Assembly (NCBI GenBank): GCA_021790415.1
Contig: JAJYDZ010000073.1
Location: 1 to 7,570 of the forward strand
Reading direction: 5' to 3'
DNA from: Thermoplasmata archaeon
GTDB taxonomy: Archaea; Thermoplasmatota; Thermoplasmata; Thermoplasmatales; Thermoplasmataceae
Length of the DNA stretch: 7,570 bases
Part shown: in pieces, positions 1-5,984 of the stretch
How the letters are laid out: each line of letters opens with the position of its first letter
Numbering within the stretch: position 1 is the stretch's first letter
The notes under the pieces: model-generated
The model's database searches: none
Seen by the model: only the letters and a program-made list of their open reading frames with translations
What the model was told of the DNA's origin: nothing
Program-made: the position numbers and the translations under genes

Positions 1-408
1 GTATATGATTATATAGCGGTCTACAAAACAAAACATATGCTCACAATTGCAGAGGCTTCAGCCAATTCATCCATACCACTCTTCTTCATTATACCAAAAA
101 GGGCAAATTTTAAGTTCAGTGGGCTAAACCTTCATAAGGGCGATGAGGAGAAGGAGGAGAAAAGCGATGTGCTCATCCTTGGATTTGGAGATATAGCACT
201 TCCCAATGTGCTTGTGGTATCATCCTATCTCTATGGCGGTGTTAACTGGATATATTTCGCAATGCTTCCGTTGATTGGGGGAATTATGGGAATGATAGCG
301 CTATTTCTCTATATAAAGAGACCCGCACCCGGTCTTCCTCTTATAAATGGAGGAGTTATCGCAGGATTTGTAATTGCATTTCTTTACGTTTTATTTGCTT
401 TGAAATGA
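1..408 (+). CDS. Presenilin/signal-peptide-peptidase-type intramembrane aspartyl protease, 3' part
   Basis: The frame is open from base 1, so the gene starts before the window and only its last 135 codons are present; the ATG at 37 is internal. It looks like the C-terminal half of an archaeal presenilin/SPP homologue (GxGD protease), which cleaves transmembrane segments inside the membrane. Both catalytic aspartates are visible: Asp in Y-D at codons 2-3 (bases 4-9), followed by the family-like KTKHM..AEA stretch, and Asp64 in G-F-G-D (bases 181-192). The third signature, normally P-A-L, reads P-G-L-P at codons 110-113, followed by N-G-G. Hydrophobic segments lie near codons 60-80, 86-104 and 113-133, and a charged Lys/Glu-rich loop at about 40-56 precedes GFGD, as expected for the cytosolic loop between catalytic helices. 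Substrates are unknown. It converges on purH with a 33-bp gap. The family call is firm; the physiological role is not. Confidence 0.87.
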   Translation, partial: VYDYIAVYKTKHMLTIAEASANSSIPLFFIIPKRANFKFSGLNLHKGDEEKEEKSDVLILGFGDIALPNVLVVSSYLYGGVNWIYFAMLPLIGGIMGMIALFLYIKRPAPGLPLINGGVIAGFVIAFLYVLFALK

Positions 409-428
409 AGAGCGTCAGAGGTTATTGA

Positions 429-438
429 TTTTCTTTTA
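429..438 (+). terminator. T-rich tract after the protease gene
   Basis: A TTTTCTTTTA tract lies 20 bases after the protease stop codon, in the gap before the convergent purH end. Archaeal transcription often ends at such T-rich runs without a hairpin, so this is a plausible terminator. It is short and interrupted by a C, so the support is weak. Confidence 0.3.
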
Positions 439-441
439 GAT

Positions 442-1926
442 TCAGTGGAGAAAAACCCTTTTTCCGGTAAAAATCATACCGATGCCCGCTTTCTGGCATG
501 CCTCAATTACATCCTTATCTCTAATGGATCCACCAGGTTGTATTATGCTGCATACTCCATGCTCAGCGGCAATCTCCACATTATCAACAAATGGAAGGTA
601 GGCGTCAGAAGCAAGCGATGATCCCCTGACCTTATCGCCAGCTCTTGAAATTGCAATTCTTAAAGCCTCAACTCTAGAGGTTTGACCTGCTCCTATTCCA
701 ACTGTTTTTTTATCCTTGACAAGTACCATAGCATTACTTCTGCAATGAGCTACAACCCTCCATGCAAAAAGCAAATCCTCCATTTGAACATTGTCCACAT
801 TTCCGGTTACCACCTTGAGTTCATCAGGATTAGAATTTTGCAGTGTTTGAACAAGAACTGAATTATAGATACTTCTTATTCTTATTTTTGACTGTCCCTT
901 TTCATAAGTAACGATTCTCAAGTTCTTCTTCTTTGATATTATCTCTAAAGCATCGCTTGAAAAGGAAGGTGCCATGACTACCTCAACAAACAGATCCTTC
1001 ATGTTTTCTGCGCATTTTGAATCAAACTCCCTGTTAACACAAATTACGGACCCATATGCAGATTCCCTGTCCGCATTAATGGCATTGAGCAATGCTTCGT
1101 GTATGTTTGATGAACTGGCCACACCGCATGGACTGTTGTGCTTTACAACCACTGCAGTAGGTTCATTAAAATCATCACACGTTTCGAGTGCAGATGAAGC
1201 ATCAAGGTAATTGTTATAGGACATCTCCTTTCCATGTTCAATATTCCATTTACCCGTTCCTTGCAATGGATAAATATGTCCTTCCTGATCAGGGTTTTCT
1301 CCATATCTTAACCGCTTTCCTTTATTCAAAGCAAGGACAAAGTTATCAGACTCAATCTTATATTTCTCCGAGAGACCTCTGGCTATCATAGAATCGTATG
1401 TGGCTGTTAATCCAAAGGCCTTCACGGCAAGGCGTCTTCTAAGATCTTCACTTATGGAACCATATTTTGCCATATCTCCCTCTATGAGAGGATAATCATC
1501 TGGTTCGACAACAACTGCAACCCGGGAATTATTTTTCGCAGCGCCTCTAATTAAACTGACCCCTCCAATGTCGATATTTTCAATCATACTGTTTAAATTG
1601 CCTTGTAAAAGATGTTTCTCAAATGGATAGAGATTGCAGATAACCATATGAAAAACGGGATACCCCATTTTTTTAACTTCAATATTATCCATATCATTGT
1701 CTCTGGAAAGAATACCTGAGAAAATAGCAGGATGAAGCGTTTTAACTCTTCCTTCAAGAAGATTTTCGAATCCTGTGAGATCTGAGGTATTCACACTTTG
1801 AATTCCATTTTCAGAGAGAAACTTAAATGTTCCCCCTGAAGCATATATATTGTGATCATTCCAATGAATATTTTTTAAAAATTCCACAAGTCCTTTCTTA
1901 TCGTAGACACTTACGAGAATGTTCAT
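442..1926 (-). CDS. purH: Bifunctional AICAR formyltransferase / IMP cyclohydrolase PurH
   Basis: Catalyses the last two steps of de novo IMP synthesis: formylation of AICAR with 10-formyl-tetrahydrofolate, then ring closure to IMP. The protein is 494 residues, slightly short of the roughly 510-530 usual in bacteria. The N-terminal cyclohydrolase (MGS-like) domain spans about 1-195, with SVYDK (6-10), the GRVKTLHP motif (59-66), NLYPF (98-102) and ENIDIGG (116-122). The formyltransferase domain (about 200-494) has LRYGENP (206-212), the catalytic Lys-His pair in VKHNSPCG (261-268), GIGAGQTSRV (410-419), SDAYLPF (440-446), QPGGSIRD (463-470) and a C-terminal His. Both activities therefore look intact. 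The ATG at 1926 gives the normal N-terminus. No Shine-Dalgarno precedes it, but a TTTTAA box sits 25.5 bp upstream, implying a leaderless mRNA. It is divergent from metK, and its 3' end faces the protease gene. Many archaea use PurP and PurO instead, so this is the bacterial-style route. Confidence 0.97.
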   Translation of the reverse strand: MNILVSVYDKKGLVEFLKNIHWNDHNIYASGGTFKFLSENGIQSVNTSDLTGFENLLEGRVKTLHPAIFSGILSRDNDMDNIEVKKMGYPVFHMVICNLYPFEKHLLQGNLNSMIENIDIGGVSLIRGAAKNNSRVAVVVEPDDYPLIEGDMAKYGSISEDLRRRLAVKAFGLTATYDSMIARGLSEKYKIESDNFVLALNKGKRLRYGENPDQEGHIYPLQGTGKWNIEHGKEMSYNNYLDASSALETCDDFNEPTAVVVKHNSPCGVASSSNIHEALLNAINADRESAYGSVICVNREFDSKCAENMKDLFVEVVMAPSFSSDALEIISKKKNLRIVTYEKGQSKIRIRSIYNSVLVQTLQNSNPDELKVVTGNVDNVQMEDLLFAWRVVAHCRSNAMVLVKDKKTVGIGAGQTSRVEALRIAISRAGDKVRGSSLASDAYLPFVDNVEIAAEHGVCSIIQPGGSIRDKDVIEACQKAGIGMIFTGKRVFLH

Positions 1927-1948
1927 TTGATTAGCATTAATTCATAGG

Positions 1949-1954
1949 TTAAAA
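1949..1954 (-). promoter_or_regulatory. Probable purH TATA box (leaderless promoter)
   Basis: Read on the minus strand this is TTTTAA, centred 25.5 bp from the A of the purH ATG at 1926. That is the spacing expected if transcription begins at the start codon. No Shine-Dalgarno lies between. The same hexamer stands at the same distance from the GTG of the hydrolase gene at 3299. The box also sits inside a small inverted repeat, AGGTT-AA-AACCT (1946-1957). Confidence 0.5.
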
Positions 1955-1964
1955 CCTTATGATA

Positions 1965-1979
1965 ATTACTGACAGTAAT
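1965..1979. promoter_or_regulatory. Perfect 15-bp palindrome in purH-metK spacer, candidate operator
   Basis: ATTACTG-A-CAGTAAT is a perfect inverted repeat with 7-bp arms and a one-base centre at 1972. It lies just upstream of the predicted purH TATA box, about 46 bp from the purH start, and between the two divergent genes, so a dimeric regulator bound here could act on either or both. The regulator is unknown. The symmetry is directly seen; operator function is inferred. Confidence 0.4.
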
Positions 1980-1998
1980 AAGTTTTATTTCAGGGTAA

Positions 1999-2031
1999 TT
2001 TAAATCACTTAGCAACAAAACATTTTATAAA
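1999..2031 (+). promoter_or_regulatory. metK promoter region with two candidate TATA boxes
   Basis: Two boxes can be read. TTTAAA at 1999-2004 predicts a transcript start near 2027 and a leader of about 32 nt that contains the GGAG ribosome-binding site. TTTATAAA at 2024-2031, a better match to the archaeal consensus, predicts a start near 2053, only about six bases before the ATG, which would leave the ribosome-binding site outside or cut. The sequence alone does not decide between them. Confidence 0.45.
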
Positions 2032-2048
2032 GAACGAAAATTAGCCGT

Positions 2049-2052
2049 GGAG
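2049..2052 (+). promoter_or_regulatory. Ribosome-binding site deciding the metK start
   Basis: GGAG lies six bases before the ATG at 2059 and overlaps the alternative in-frame GTG at 2047. This favours the ATG as the start, since the GTG itself has no Shine-Dalgarno in front of it. It is one of the few clear Shine-Dalgarno-like sites in the window. Confidence 0.5.
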
Positions 2053-2058
2053 ATAACA

Positions 2059-3261
2059 ATGGAAAGAAACATTTCTGTGGAAGCATTAAAACAGACAGCG
2101 ACATTTAACAGAGAAGTAGAGCTCGTAGAAAGAAAAGGAATTGGTCATCCTGATAGTGTATCAGATGGTCTGGCAGAAGCTGTCAGTCGTGAATTGAGCA
2201 AATATTACATTAAGAATTATGGGAGGATATTACACCATAATACTGATCAGGTTGAAATCGTTGGGGGACAGTCTGCACCTGCATTTAAGGGAGGTTCTGT
2301 TCTTGAGCCGACATACATTCTATTGAGCGGAAGGGCAACCACCTCCGTAGATGGTGTAAGGATACCGTTCAAATCGATCTCAATAAAGGCGGCAAAGGAA
2401 TATCTTAGAAGCAATTTCAAGCACCTTGATCTTGATGGTGATGTCATGATTGATTCAAGAATCGGTCATGGATCAGTAGATTTAAGAGAAGTTTACGACA
2501 CATCAAAACACAGGGCAAACGATACATCATTTGGGGTAGGGTTTGCACCCTTCACAGACACGGAGACGCTTGTGAAGGAGACGGAGAACTATATCAACGG
2601 AAAGTTAAAGGAGAAGCTTCCAGCAATCGGATACGATGTAAAGGTTATGGGTTACAGGCAGAAGGACACGATCAACCTGACTATCGCTGCTGCTTATGTG
2701 GACAAATTTGTAAAGGATAGCGATGAATATTTTTCAATCAAGGAGGAGCTGATTAATCTCGTAAAAGATAATGCTGTGAAAAAGACAGATAAGCAGGTCA
2801 AGGTTTTTGTAAATACTGCAGATAAGGAGGACGGAAATAAAACGGGCCACTATCTCACAGTAACAGGATTGTCCATGGAAAATGGAGATGACGGTTCAGT
2901 GGGAAGGGGAAACAGGGTTAATGGAGTTATAACGCCATACAAACCAATGAGTATGGAGGCTGCAGCTGGTAAGAATCCGGTTACTCACGTTGGAAAACTG
3001 TATAATTGTCTCTCCAATATTATTGGAAACGAAATAGTGAAGGAGTGCGGCGGAGATGTTCAGGAGGTCTTTGTAAGGATTGTTTCTCAGATTGGAAGAC
3101 CAATAGATTACCCCCACGTAGCAAGTATTCAGGTAATTTATGCTCCAAATGTTGATGAATCAAAGCACAAAAAGAACATTACCAGAATAGCCGATGAGAA
3201 ACTTGAGAAAATTTCAGACCTGACAAACATGTTCATAGAAGAAAAAATCAAGACCTTCTAG
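2059..3261 (+). CDS. metK: S-adenosylmethionine synthetase, archaeal type
   Basis: Makes S-adenosylmethionine from ATP and methionine in the cytosol, the methyl donor for the cell. From the ATG at 2059 the protein is 400 residues, the usual size for the archaeal MAT family, which is very divergent from bacterial MetK. Diagnostic stretches are [17 protein letters not shown] (24-40), [21 protein letters not shown] (59-79), [17 protein letters not shown] (131-147), [12 protein letters not shown] (154-165) and [33 protein letters not shown] in the last third (284-316). An in-frame GTG at 2047 would add four residues, but a GGAG six bases before the ATG favours the shorter form. The gene is divergent from purH, with a 15-bp palindrome in the spacer. 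It is followed after 37 bp by the hydrolase gene, which appears to have its own promoter. Intact, with no odd features. Confidence 0.97.
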   Translation: MERNISVEALKQTATFNREVELVERKGIGHPDSVSDGLAEAVSRELSKYYIKNYGRILHHNTDQVEIVGGQSAPAFKGGSVLEPTYILLSGRATTSVDGVRIPFKSISIKAAKEYLRSNFKHLDLDGDVMIDSRIGHGSVDLREVYDTSKHRANDTSFGVGFAPFTDTETLVKETENYINGKLKEKLPAIGYDVKVMGYRQKDTINLTIAAAYVDKFVKDSDEYFSIKEELINLVKDNAVKKTDKQVKVFVNTADKEDGNKTGHYLTVTGLSMENGDDGSVGRGNRVNGVITPYKPMSMEAAAGKNPVTHVGKLYNCLSNIIGNEIVKECGGDVQEVFVRIVSQIGRPIDYPHVASIQVIYAPNVDESKHKKNITRIADEKLEKISDLTNMFIEEKIKTF

Positions 3262-3270
3262 GCAACAAAA

Positions 3271-3276
3271 TTTTAA
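3271..3276 (+). promoter_or_regulatory. Probable TATA box of the hydrolase gene
   Basis: TTTTAA centred 25.5 bp before the G of the GTG at 3299, with no Shine-Dalgarno between. This matches the purH arrangement exactly and predicts a leaderless transcript starting at the GTG. It indicates that the hydrolase is not only read through from metK. Confidence 0.5.
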
Positions 3277-3292
3277 CCCATATAACCATATA

Positions 3293-3298
3293 TTTTTT
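3293..3298 (+). terminator. T6 run after metK
   Basis: Six T residues lie 32-37 bases beyond the metK stop codon and immediately before the hydrolase GTG. A run like this can end archaeal transcription without a hairpin. It would end the metK mRNA at the point where the hydrolase mRNA is predicted to begin. It is short, so support is weak. Confidence 0.25.
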
Positions 3299-4129
3299 GT
3301 GAAATTTGGAAATTCTGAGATTTATATTTTCAACGATGGCACATTCACACTGGATACAGGCGCTGCATTTGGCATAATTCCAAAGAATGTCTGGTCAAAG
3401 CATATAACTGCCAATACTGAGGGAAGAGTTCCTCTCCAAACAAACATTCCCGTTATTGTGGGCAAGGAGAATGGATTTATAATCGATACTGGACTGGGAA
3501 AGCATCCAGATCCTCTAAAGAGCAAATGGTTTCAGGTGGAAAAAAAATCAGATCTATCGTTAACTCTTTCTGAAACAGGTATCGACCAAAAAATAACACA
3601 TATTCTTCACAGCCATATGCATTTTGATCATATGGGTCATACATTTGAGAGAGATCAAAATAATGCTTATTTTTTGAAGAATGCTATACCTGTTATAAAC
3701 AAAAGAGAACTAGCTAATTTCAAAAAACCTAATGAATTTACTAAGGGAAGTTACATTCAATGGGATAAGGATTTTGCAAAACGAAAAAGCAGGATCGTTG
3801 AGGGGACAACAAGAATATCAGGTGGAATGAAAATCATTGAAACCTCTGGACACACTAGCGGTCACTGCGTATTCCAATATGAAGATGGAGATCAGAAATT
3901 TACATATTTCGGCGATTTGGTTCCAAACACATTCTACCTTAAGGCAGGATATCTCACAGCAATAGATACATACCCAATGGAAACCATAATTCAAAAGAAA
4001 AAACTTATAAAACAGGCAATAAGAGACAGGAGACTCTGCCTTTTCAGCCACGATATGAAGGTTAGCGCCGCATATCTGTCAGGTGACGAATCAAATCCTG
4101 AAATTGAACCGGTAAACATAAACGAATAG
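3299..4129 (+). CDS. Metallo-beta-lactamase-fold hydrolase, lactonase/glyoxalase II-like
   Basis: A 276-residue cytosolic-looking protein with the full metal-binding set of the metallo-beta-lactamase superfamily: HMHFDH at 106-111 (HxHxDH), GHTSGH at 184-189, Asp206 in YFGD, and His251 in FSHD. The order and spacing resemble AHL-lactonase/YtnP-like members more than beta-lactamases. An N-terminal beta-sheet half (about 1-100, with IIDTGLG at 61-67) precedes the metal site. The substrate cannot be named from sequence; members cleave lactones, thioesters or phosphoesters. The GTG start is supported by a TTTTAA box 25.5 bp upstream and by the absence of a better start, since no Shine-Dalgarno is seen. 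It follows metK by 37 bp on the same strand, and its stop is one base from the stop of the convergent PhoU-like gene, so the two mRNAs probably overlap at their 3' ends. Confidence 0.88.
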   Translation: MKFGNSEIYIFNDGTFTLDTGAAFGIIPKNVWSKHITANTEGRVPLQTNIPVIVGKENGFIIDTGLGKHPDPLKSKWFQVEKKSDLSLTLSETGIDQKITHILHSHMHFDHMGHTFERDQNNAYFLKNAIPVINKRELANFKKPNEFTKGSYIQWDKDFAKRKSRIVEGTTRISGGMKIIETSGHTSGHCVFQYEDGDQKFTYFGDLVPNTFYLKAGYLTAIDTYPMETIIQKKKLIKQAIRDRRLCLFSHDMKVSAAYLSGDESNPEIEPVNINE

Positions 4130-4130
4130 A

Positions 4131-5108
4131 TCAGATCTTTGCTTCATTCACCCCAGAAAGAACCATATCCATAAGTATCTCTGCTATGTCTATGGAATAC
4201 AACCCAATTCTTGAGATTTCCTCGGCAATTGATGAAGATAATAGATTGGAATTCCCTGAAACTCTCGCCCTTATTTCATTACGCTCCTTAACAATATCCT
4301 TTCTCGTTTCAATTAGTGAATTTAATGCCGAAAGATCTTTCCGGTTGTATTGTTCGATGCACTTCATAAACAGGTCATTGCTAGATTTCAGAAATTTAAT
4401 AATATCGCCGTCAATGGTATCATGTCTATCCTCATCATTCGATTCGAGAAACAGGCATATGTTAACGGTATGATCTGCAATCCTTTCCATAATTCTGGAG
4501 AGCAGGAGCAGGAATATTACAGAATGATCCTCTGCTGATTTTTTCATTACTTCCTTCATCATATAAAAATGATAACGGTCAACCTCGTCATCTCTTGAAA
4601 TAATGCTTTGTCTTAGTTCAATATCATTTTCTTCCAGAACCCTTAGCGTATCGGTTATCATTGTTTCCACATTTAGAGCCATTCTTCTAAAAGACTTAGC
4701 CATTGGAAAAGAACTGGAATCGAGGACATTTTGAAGCATCATGCTCTTTGCAGTCTCCTCGAAAATTTCTACACCCATGACAAGCTTTGAGAAACTCTTT
4801 ATCTCATTCCTTGCCTTTTCGTCCATGTAGGACGAACTTCTCACAATCAGGTTGTCAAAACCAGCAATATAATACGAAGTGAGTGCTCTGTGAATCGCCT
4901 CTTTAGGCGTGGATGATCCAATTTCAAGGACCCTAGTTATTTCATCTCTTGACGAAGAATCCTTTCTAAGGACAAGTCGGTTTCCAAGATCCTCAATCTG
5001 TATGGCATTTCCTTTCTTTACATTGTTTCTATTTGTCCACTCATGAGGTAATGATACGACGAAGGTTGCACCACCAGTTAACTGAACCCTCCGGTTATAT
5101 TCTGCCAT
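4131..5108 (-). CDS. AbrB-PhoU fusion, phosphate-uptake-type regulator
   Basis: A 325-residue protein with two parts. Residues about 4-48 resemble an AbrB/SpoVT swapped-hairpin DNA-binding domain (RRVQLTGGATFVVSLP at 6-21, then VKKGNAIQIED and a RLVLRK strand). Residues about 130-325 are helical and PhoU-like, with RDDEVDRYHF (172-181) and the RIMERIADHTVNI metal-motif helix (205-217). The matching helix of the second bundle reads EEISRIGLYSIDIAEI (297-312), where the usual Asp-His is Leu-Tyr, so that metal site looks degenerate. In archaea this architecture is annotated as a phosphate-uptake or general transcription regulator. No Pst transporter or phosphate genes are in view, so phosphate as the signal is unproven. 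It lies 30 bp behind the membrane-protein gene on the same strand, a likely operon partner. No Shine-Dalgarno precedes the ATG; a weak ATTAAA box (minus strand, 5128-5133) lies about 22 bp upstream. Confidence 0.88.
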   Translation of the reverse strand: MAEYNRRVQLTGGATFVVSLPHEWTNRNNVKKGNAIQIEDLGNRLVLRKDSSSRDEITRVLEIGSSTPKEAIHRALTSYYIAGFDNLIVRSSSYMDEKARNEIKSFSKLVMGVEIFEETAKSMMLQNVLDSSSFPMAKSFRRMALNVETMITDTLRVLEENDIELRQSIISRDDEVDRYHFYMMKEVMKKSAEDHSVIFLLLLSRIMERIADHTVNICLFLESNDEDRHDTIDGDIIKFLKSSNDLFMKCIEQYNRKDLSALNSLIETRKDIVKERNEIRARVSGNSNLLSSSIAEEISRIGLYSIDIAEILMDMVLSGVNEAKI

Positions 5109-5138
5109 ATATGGAAATAGTAAAGGGTTTAATTGAAT

Positions 5139-5909
5139 TTACTGATTTAAAATTCTCTTTCGGTAAGCATTGCTATGGGACAAACTTCTGGCAAACATAA
5201 TTCCTCCTGCTAGGATTATTTCAAAAAAGAGTACGTAAAGAGGGAGATAATCTATTAAAAGATAGAAATAGAATAATTCACCTGTTATATCCAGTGGGCC
5301 CTTCACTACATTTGAGGTTACGTTAAAAGTTGAAGATGAACCTATGAGGTTTGTCTGAATATAATAGATTCCAGTTGGCAATGATGATACGGTAAAGTTA
5401 AGGTAGACTAAGCCAGAAGCAGGCACATTTATATCACTAAGATTATAATATTTATAAAGTGATGCTCCTGATATTGTATCGCTTATAATTGCTATGGACG
5501 GCATGTATGACTGATTATCTGGAACTGATGATATTACTGATGAAATGTTAAATTCATTATGTACGCCATTGAACGGAGAAATTGTTGTTGTTATGGAACC
5601 TCCGTTGCTGGTGCTGAGCGTTTGTGGGCCAGGGTTTGTATAGGAATATGGAAAAGCAATAGTTACGGCAACTAGCCAAATTACAAAGAACAGGGCAAGA
5701 CCATAAAGAAGTCTCTTTTTCACTCCATAATACCCGGTATAATGCATTGATAGAAAAACGGCAAATGGAATAAGATATGGAATAAAGAGATTCTGGAAAT
5801 ATATTCCAAGAAATTCAAGCATAGCTGCTGATAATATTGCCAGAAGAGGCATTGCGACTTTCTGGTTTTTATGCAGCCATTCCTGTGCTGTCTCTAAAGT
5901 AATTTGCAA
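5139..5909 (-). CDS. Unknown four-helix membrane protein with external domain
   Basis: I do not recognise this 256-residue protein. Hydrophobic helices are visible at about 18-37, 40-57, 66-86 and 211-240. Basic residues between helices 2 and 3 (GVKKR, 62-66) and at the C-terminus (RSLSHSNAYRKR) are best placed inside, which puts the stretch from about 87 to 208 outside the cell. That segment is rich in Ser, Thr, Asn and beta-prone residues and has five N-x-S/T sequons (Asn121, 132, 156, 171, 196), consistent with a glycosylated beta-sandwich on an archaeal surface. The start chosen is the TTG at 5909: no ATG or GTG lies just upstream in frame, and a TTTATA box is centred 24.5 bp before it. 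The next ATG, at residue 20, would cut into helix 1. It precedes the AbrB-PhoU gene by 30 bp and may be a membrane sensor or partner for it; that role is inference only. Confidence 0.75.
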   Translation of the reverse strand: MQITLETAQEWLHKNQKVAMPLLAILSAAMLEFLGIYFQNLFIPYLIPFAVFLSMHYTGYYGVKKRLLYGLALFFVIWLVAVTIAFPYSYTNPGPQTLSTSNGGSITTTISPFNGVHNEFNISSVISSVPDNQSYMPSIAIISDTISGASLYKYYNLSDINVPASGLVYLNFTVSSLPTGIYYIQTNLIGSSSTFNVTSNVVKGPLDITGELFYFYLLIDYLPLYVLFFEIILAGGIMFARSLSHSNAYRKRILNQ

Positions 5910-5912
5910 TAA
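5902..5912. repeat. 11-bp direct repeat, copy 1 (copy 2 at 5990-6000)
   Basis: ATTTGCAATAA occurs here and again at 5990-6000, in the same orientation and 88 bp apart, flanking the divergent promoter region. This copy covers the TTG start and predicted transcription start of the membrane protein. Its core TTGCAA is self-complementary. The second copy lies within the perfect inverted repeat next to the HTH-CBS TATA box, which suggests paired sites for one regulator. Confidence 0.4.
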
Positions 5913-5930
5913 ACTGCTATATCTCTTTGC

Positions 5931-5936
5931 TATAAA
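5931..5936 (-). promoter_or_regulatory. TATA box of the membrane-protein gene
   Basis: On the minus strand this is TTTATA inside AATATTTATAG, centred 24.5 bp before the first base of the TTG start at 5909. No Shine-Dalgarno follows, so a leaderless transcript is predicted. The identical 11-base string on the + strand serves the divergent HTH-CBS gene at the same distance. Confidence 0.6.
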
Positions 5937-5937
5937 T

Positions 5938-5957
5938 ATTGATTGAATAACATCAAT
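5938..5957. repeat. Inverted repeat ATTGAT-N8-ATCAAT between divergent promoters
   Basis: Perfect 6-bp arms at 5938-5943 and 5952-5957 with an 8-base spacer, lying immediately upstream of the membrane-protein TATA box. A further TTGAT half-site follows at 5973-5977. The spacing would suit a dimeric helix-turn-helix protein, but short arms in AT-rich DNA also arise by chance. Confidence 0.25.
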
Positions 5958-5984
5958 TACTGAATAGAATAGTTGATACTAAAC

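Noticed and set aside
974..1391. Open frames on the + strand opposite purH (974-1210 and 1188-1391).
   Set aside because: They lie wholly antisense to a well-conserved purH, show no recognisable protein motif and have no promoter or ribosome-binding site.
1946..1957. Small inverted repeat AGGTT-AA-AACCT as a separate operator.
   Set aside because: Its centre is the predicted purH TATA box, which is itself AT-symmetric; 5-bp arms are too short to claim more.
1927..2058. A SAM or purine riboswitch in the purH-metK spacer.
   Set aside because: The predicted leaders are absent or about 32 nt at most, too short for such an aptamer, and I see no conserved riboswitch core. The palindrome fits a protein site better.
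2247..3117. Minus-strand open frames inside metK (2247-2447 and 2896-3117).
   Set aside because: They are shadows of a conserved gene and have no family features.
3322..4051. Minus-strand open frames inside the hydrolase gene (3322-3525 and 3818-4051).
   Set aside because: They lie opposite the metal-binding motifs of the true gene and contain no coherent domain.
4186..4538. Plus-strand open frames opposite the AbrB-PhoU gene (4186-4473 and 4350-4538).
   Set aside because: They overlap each other and the convincing PhoU frame, and resemble no family.
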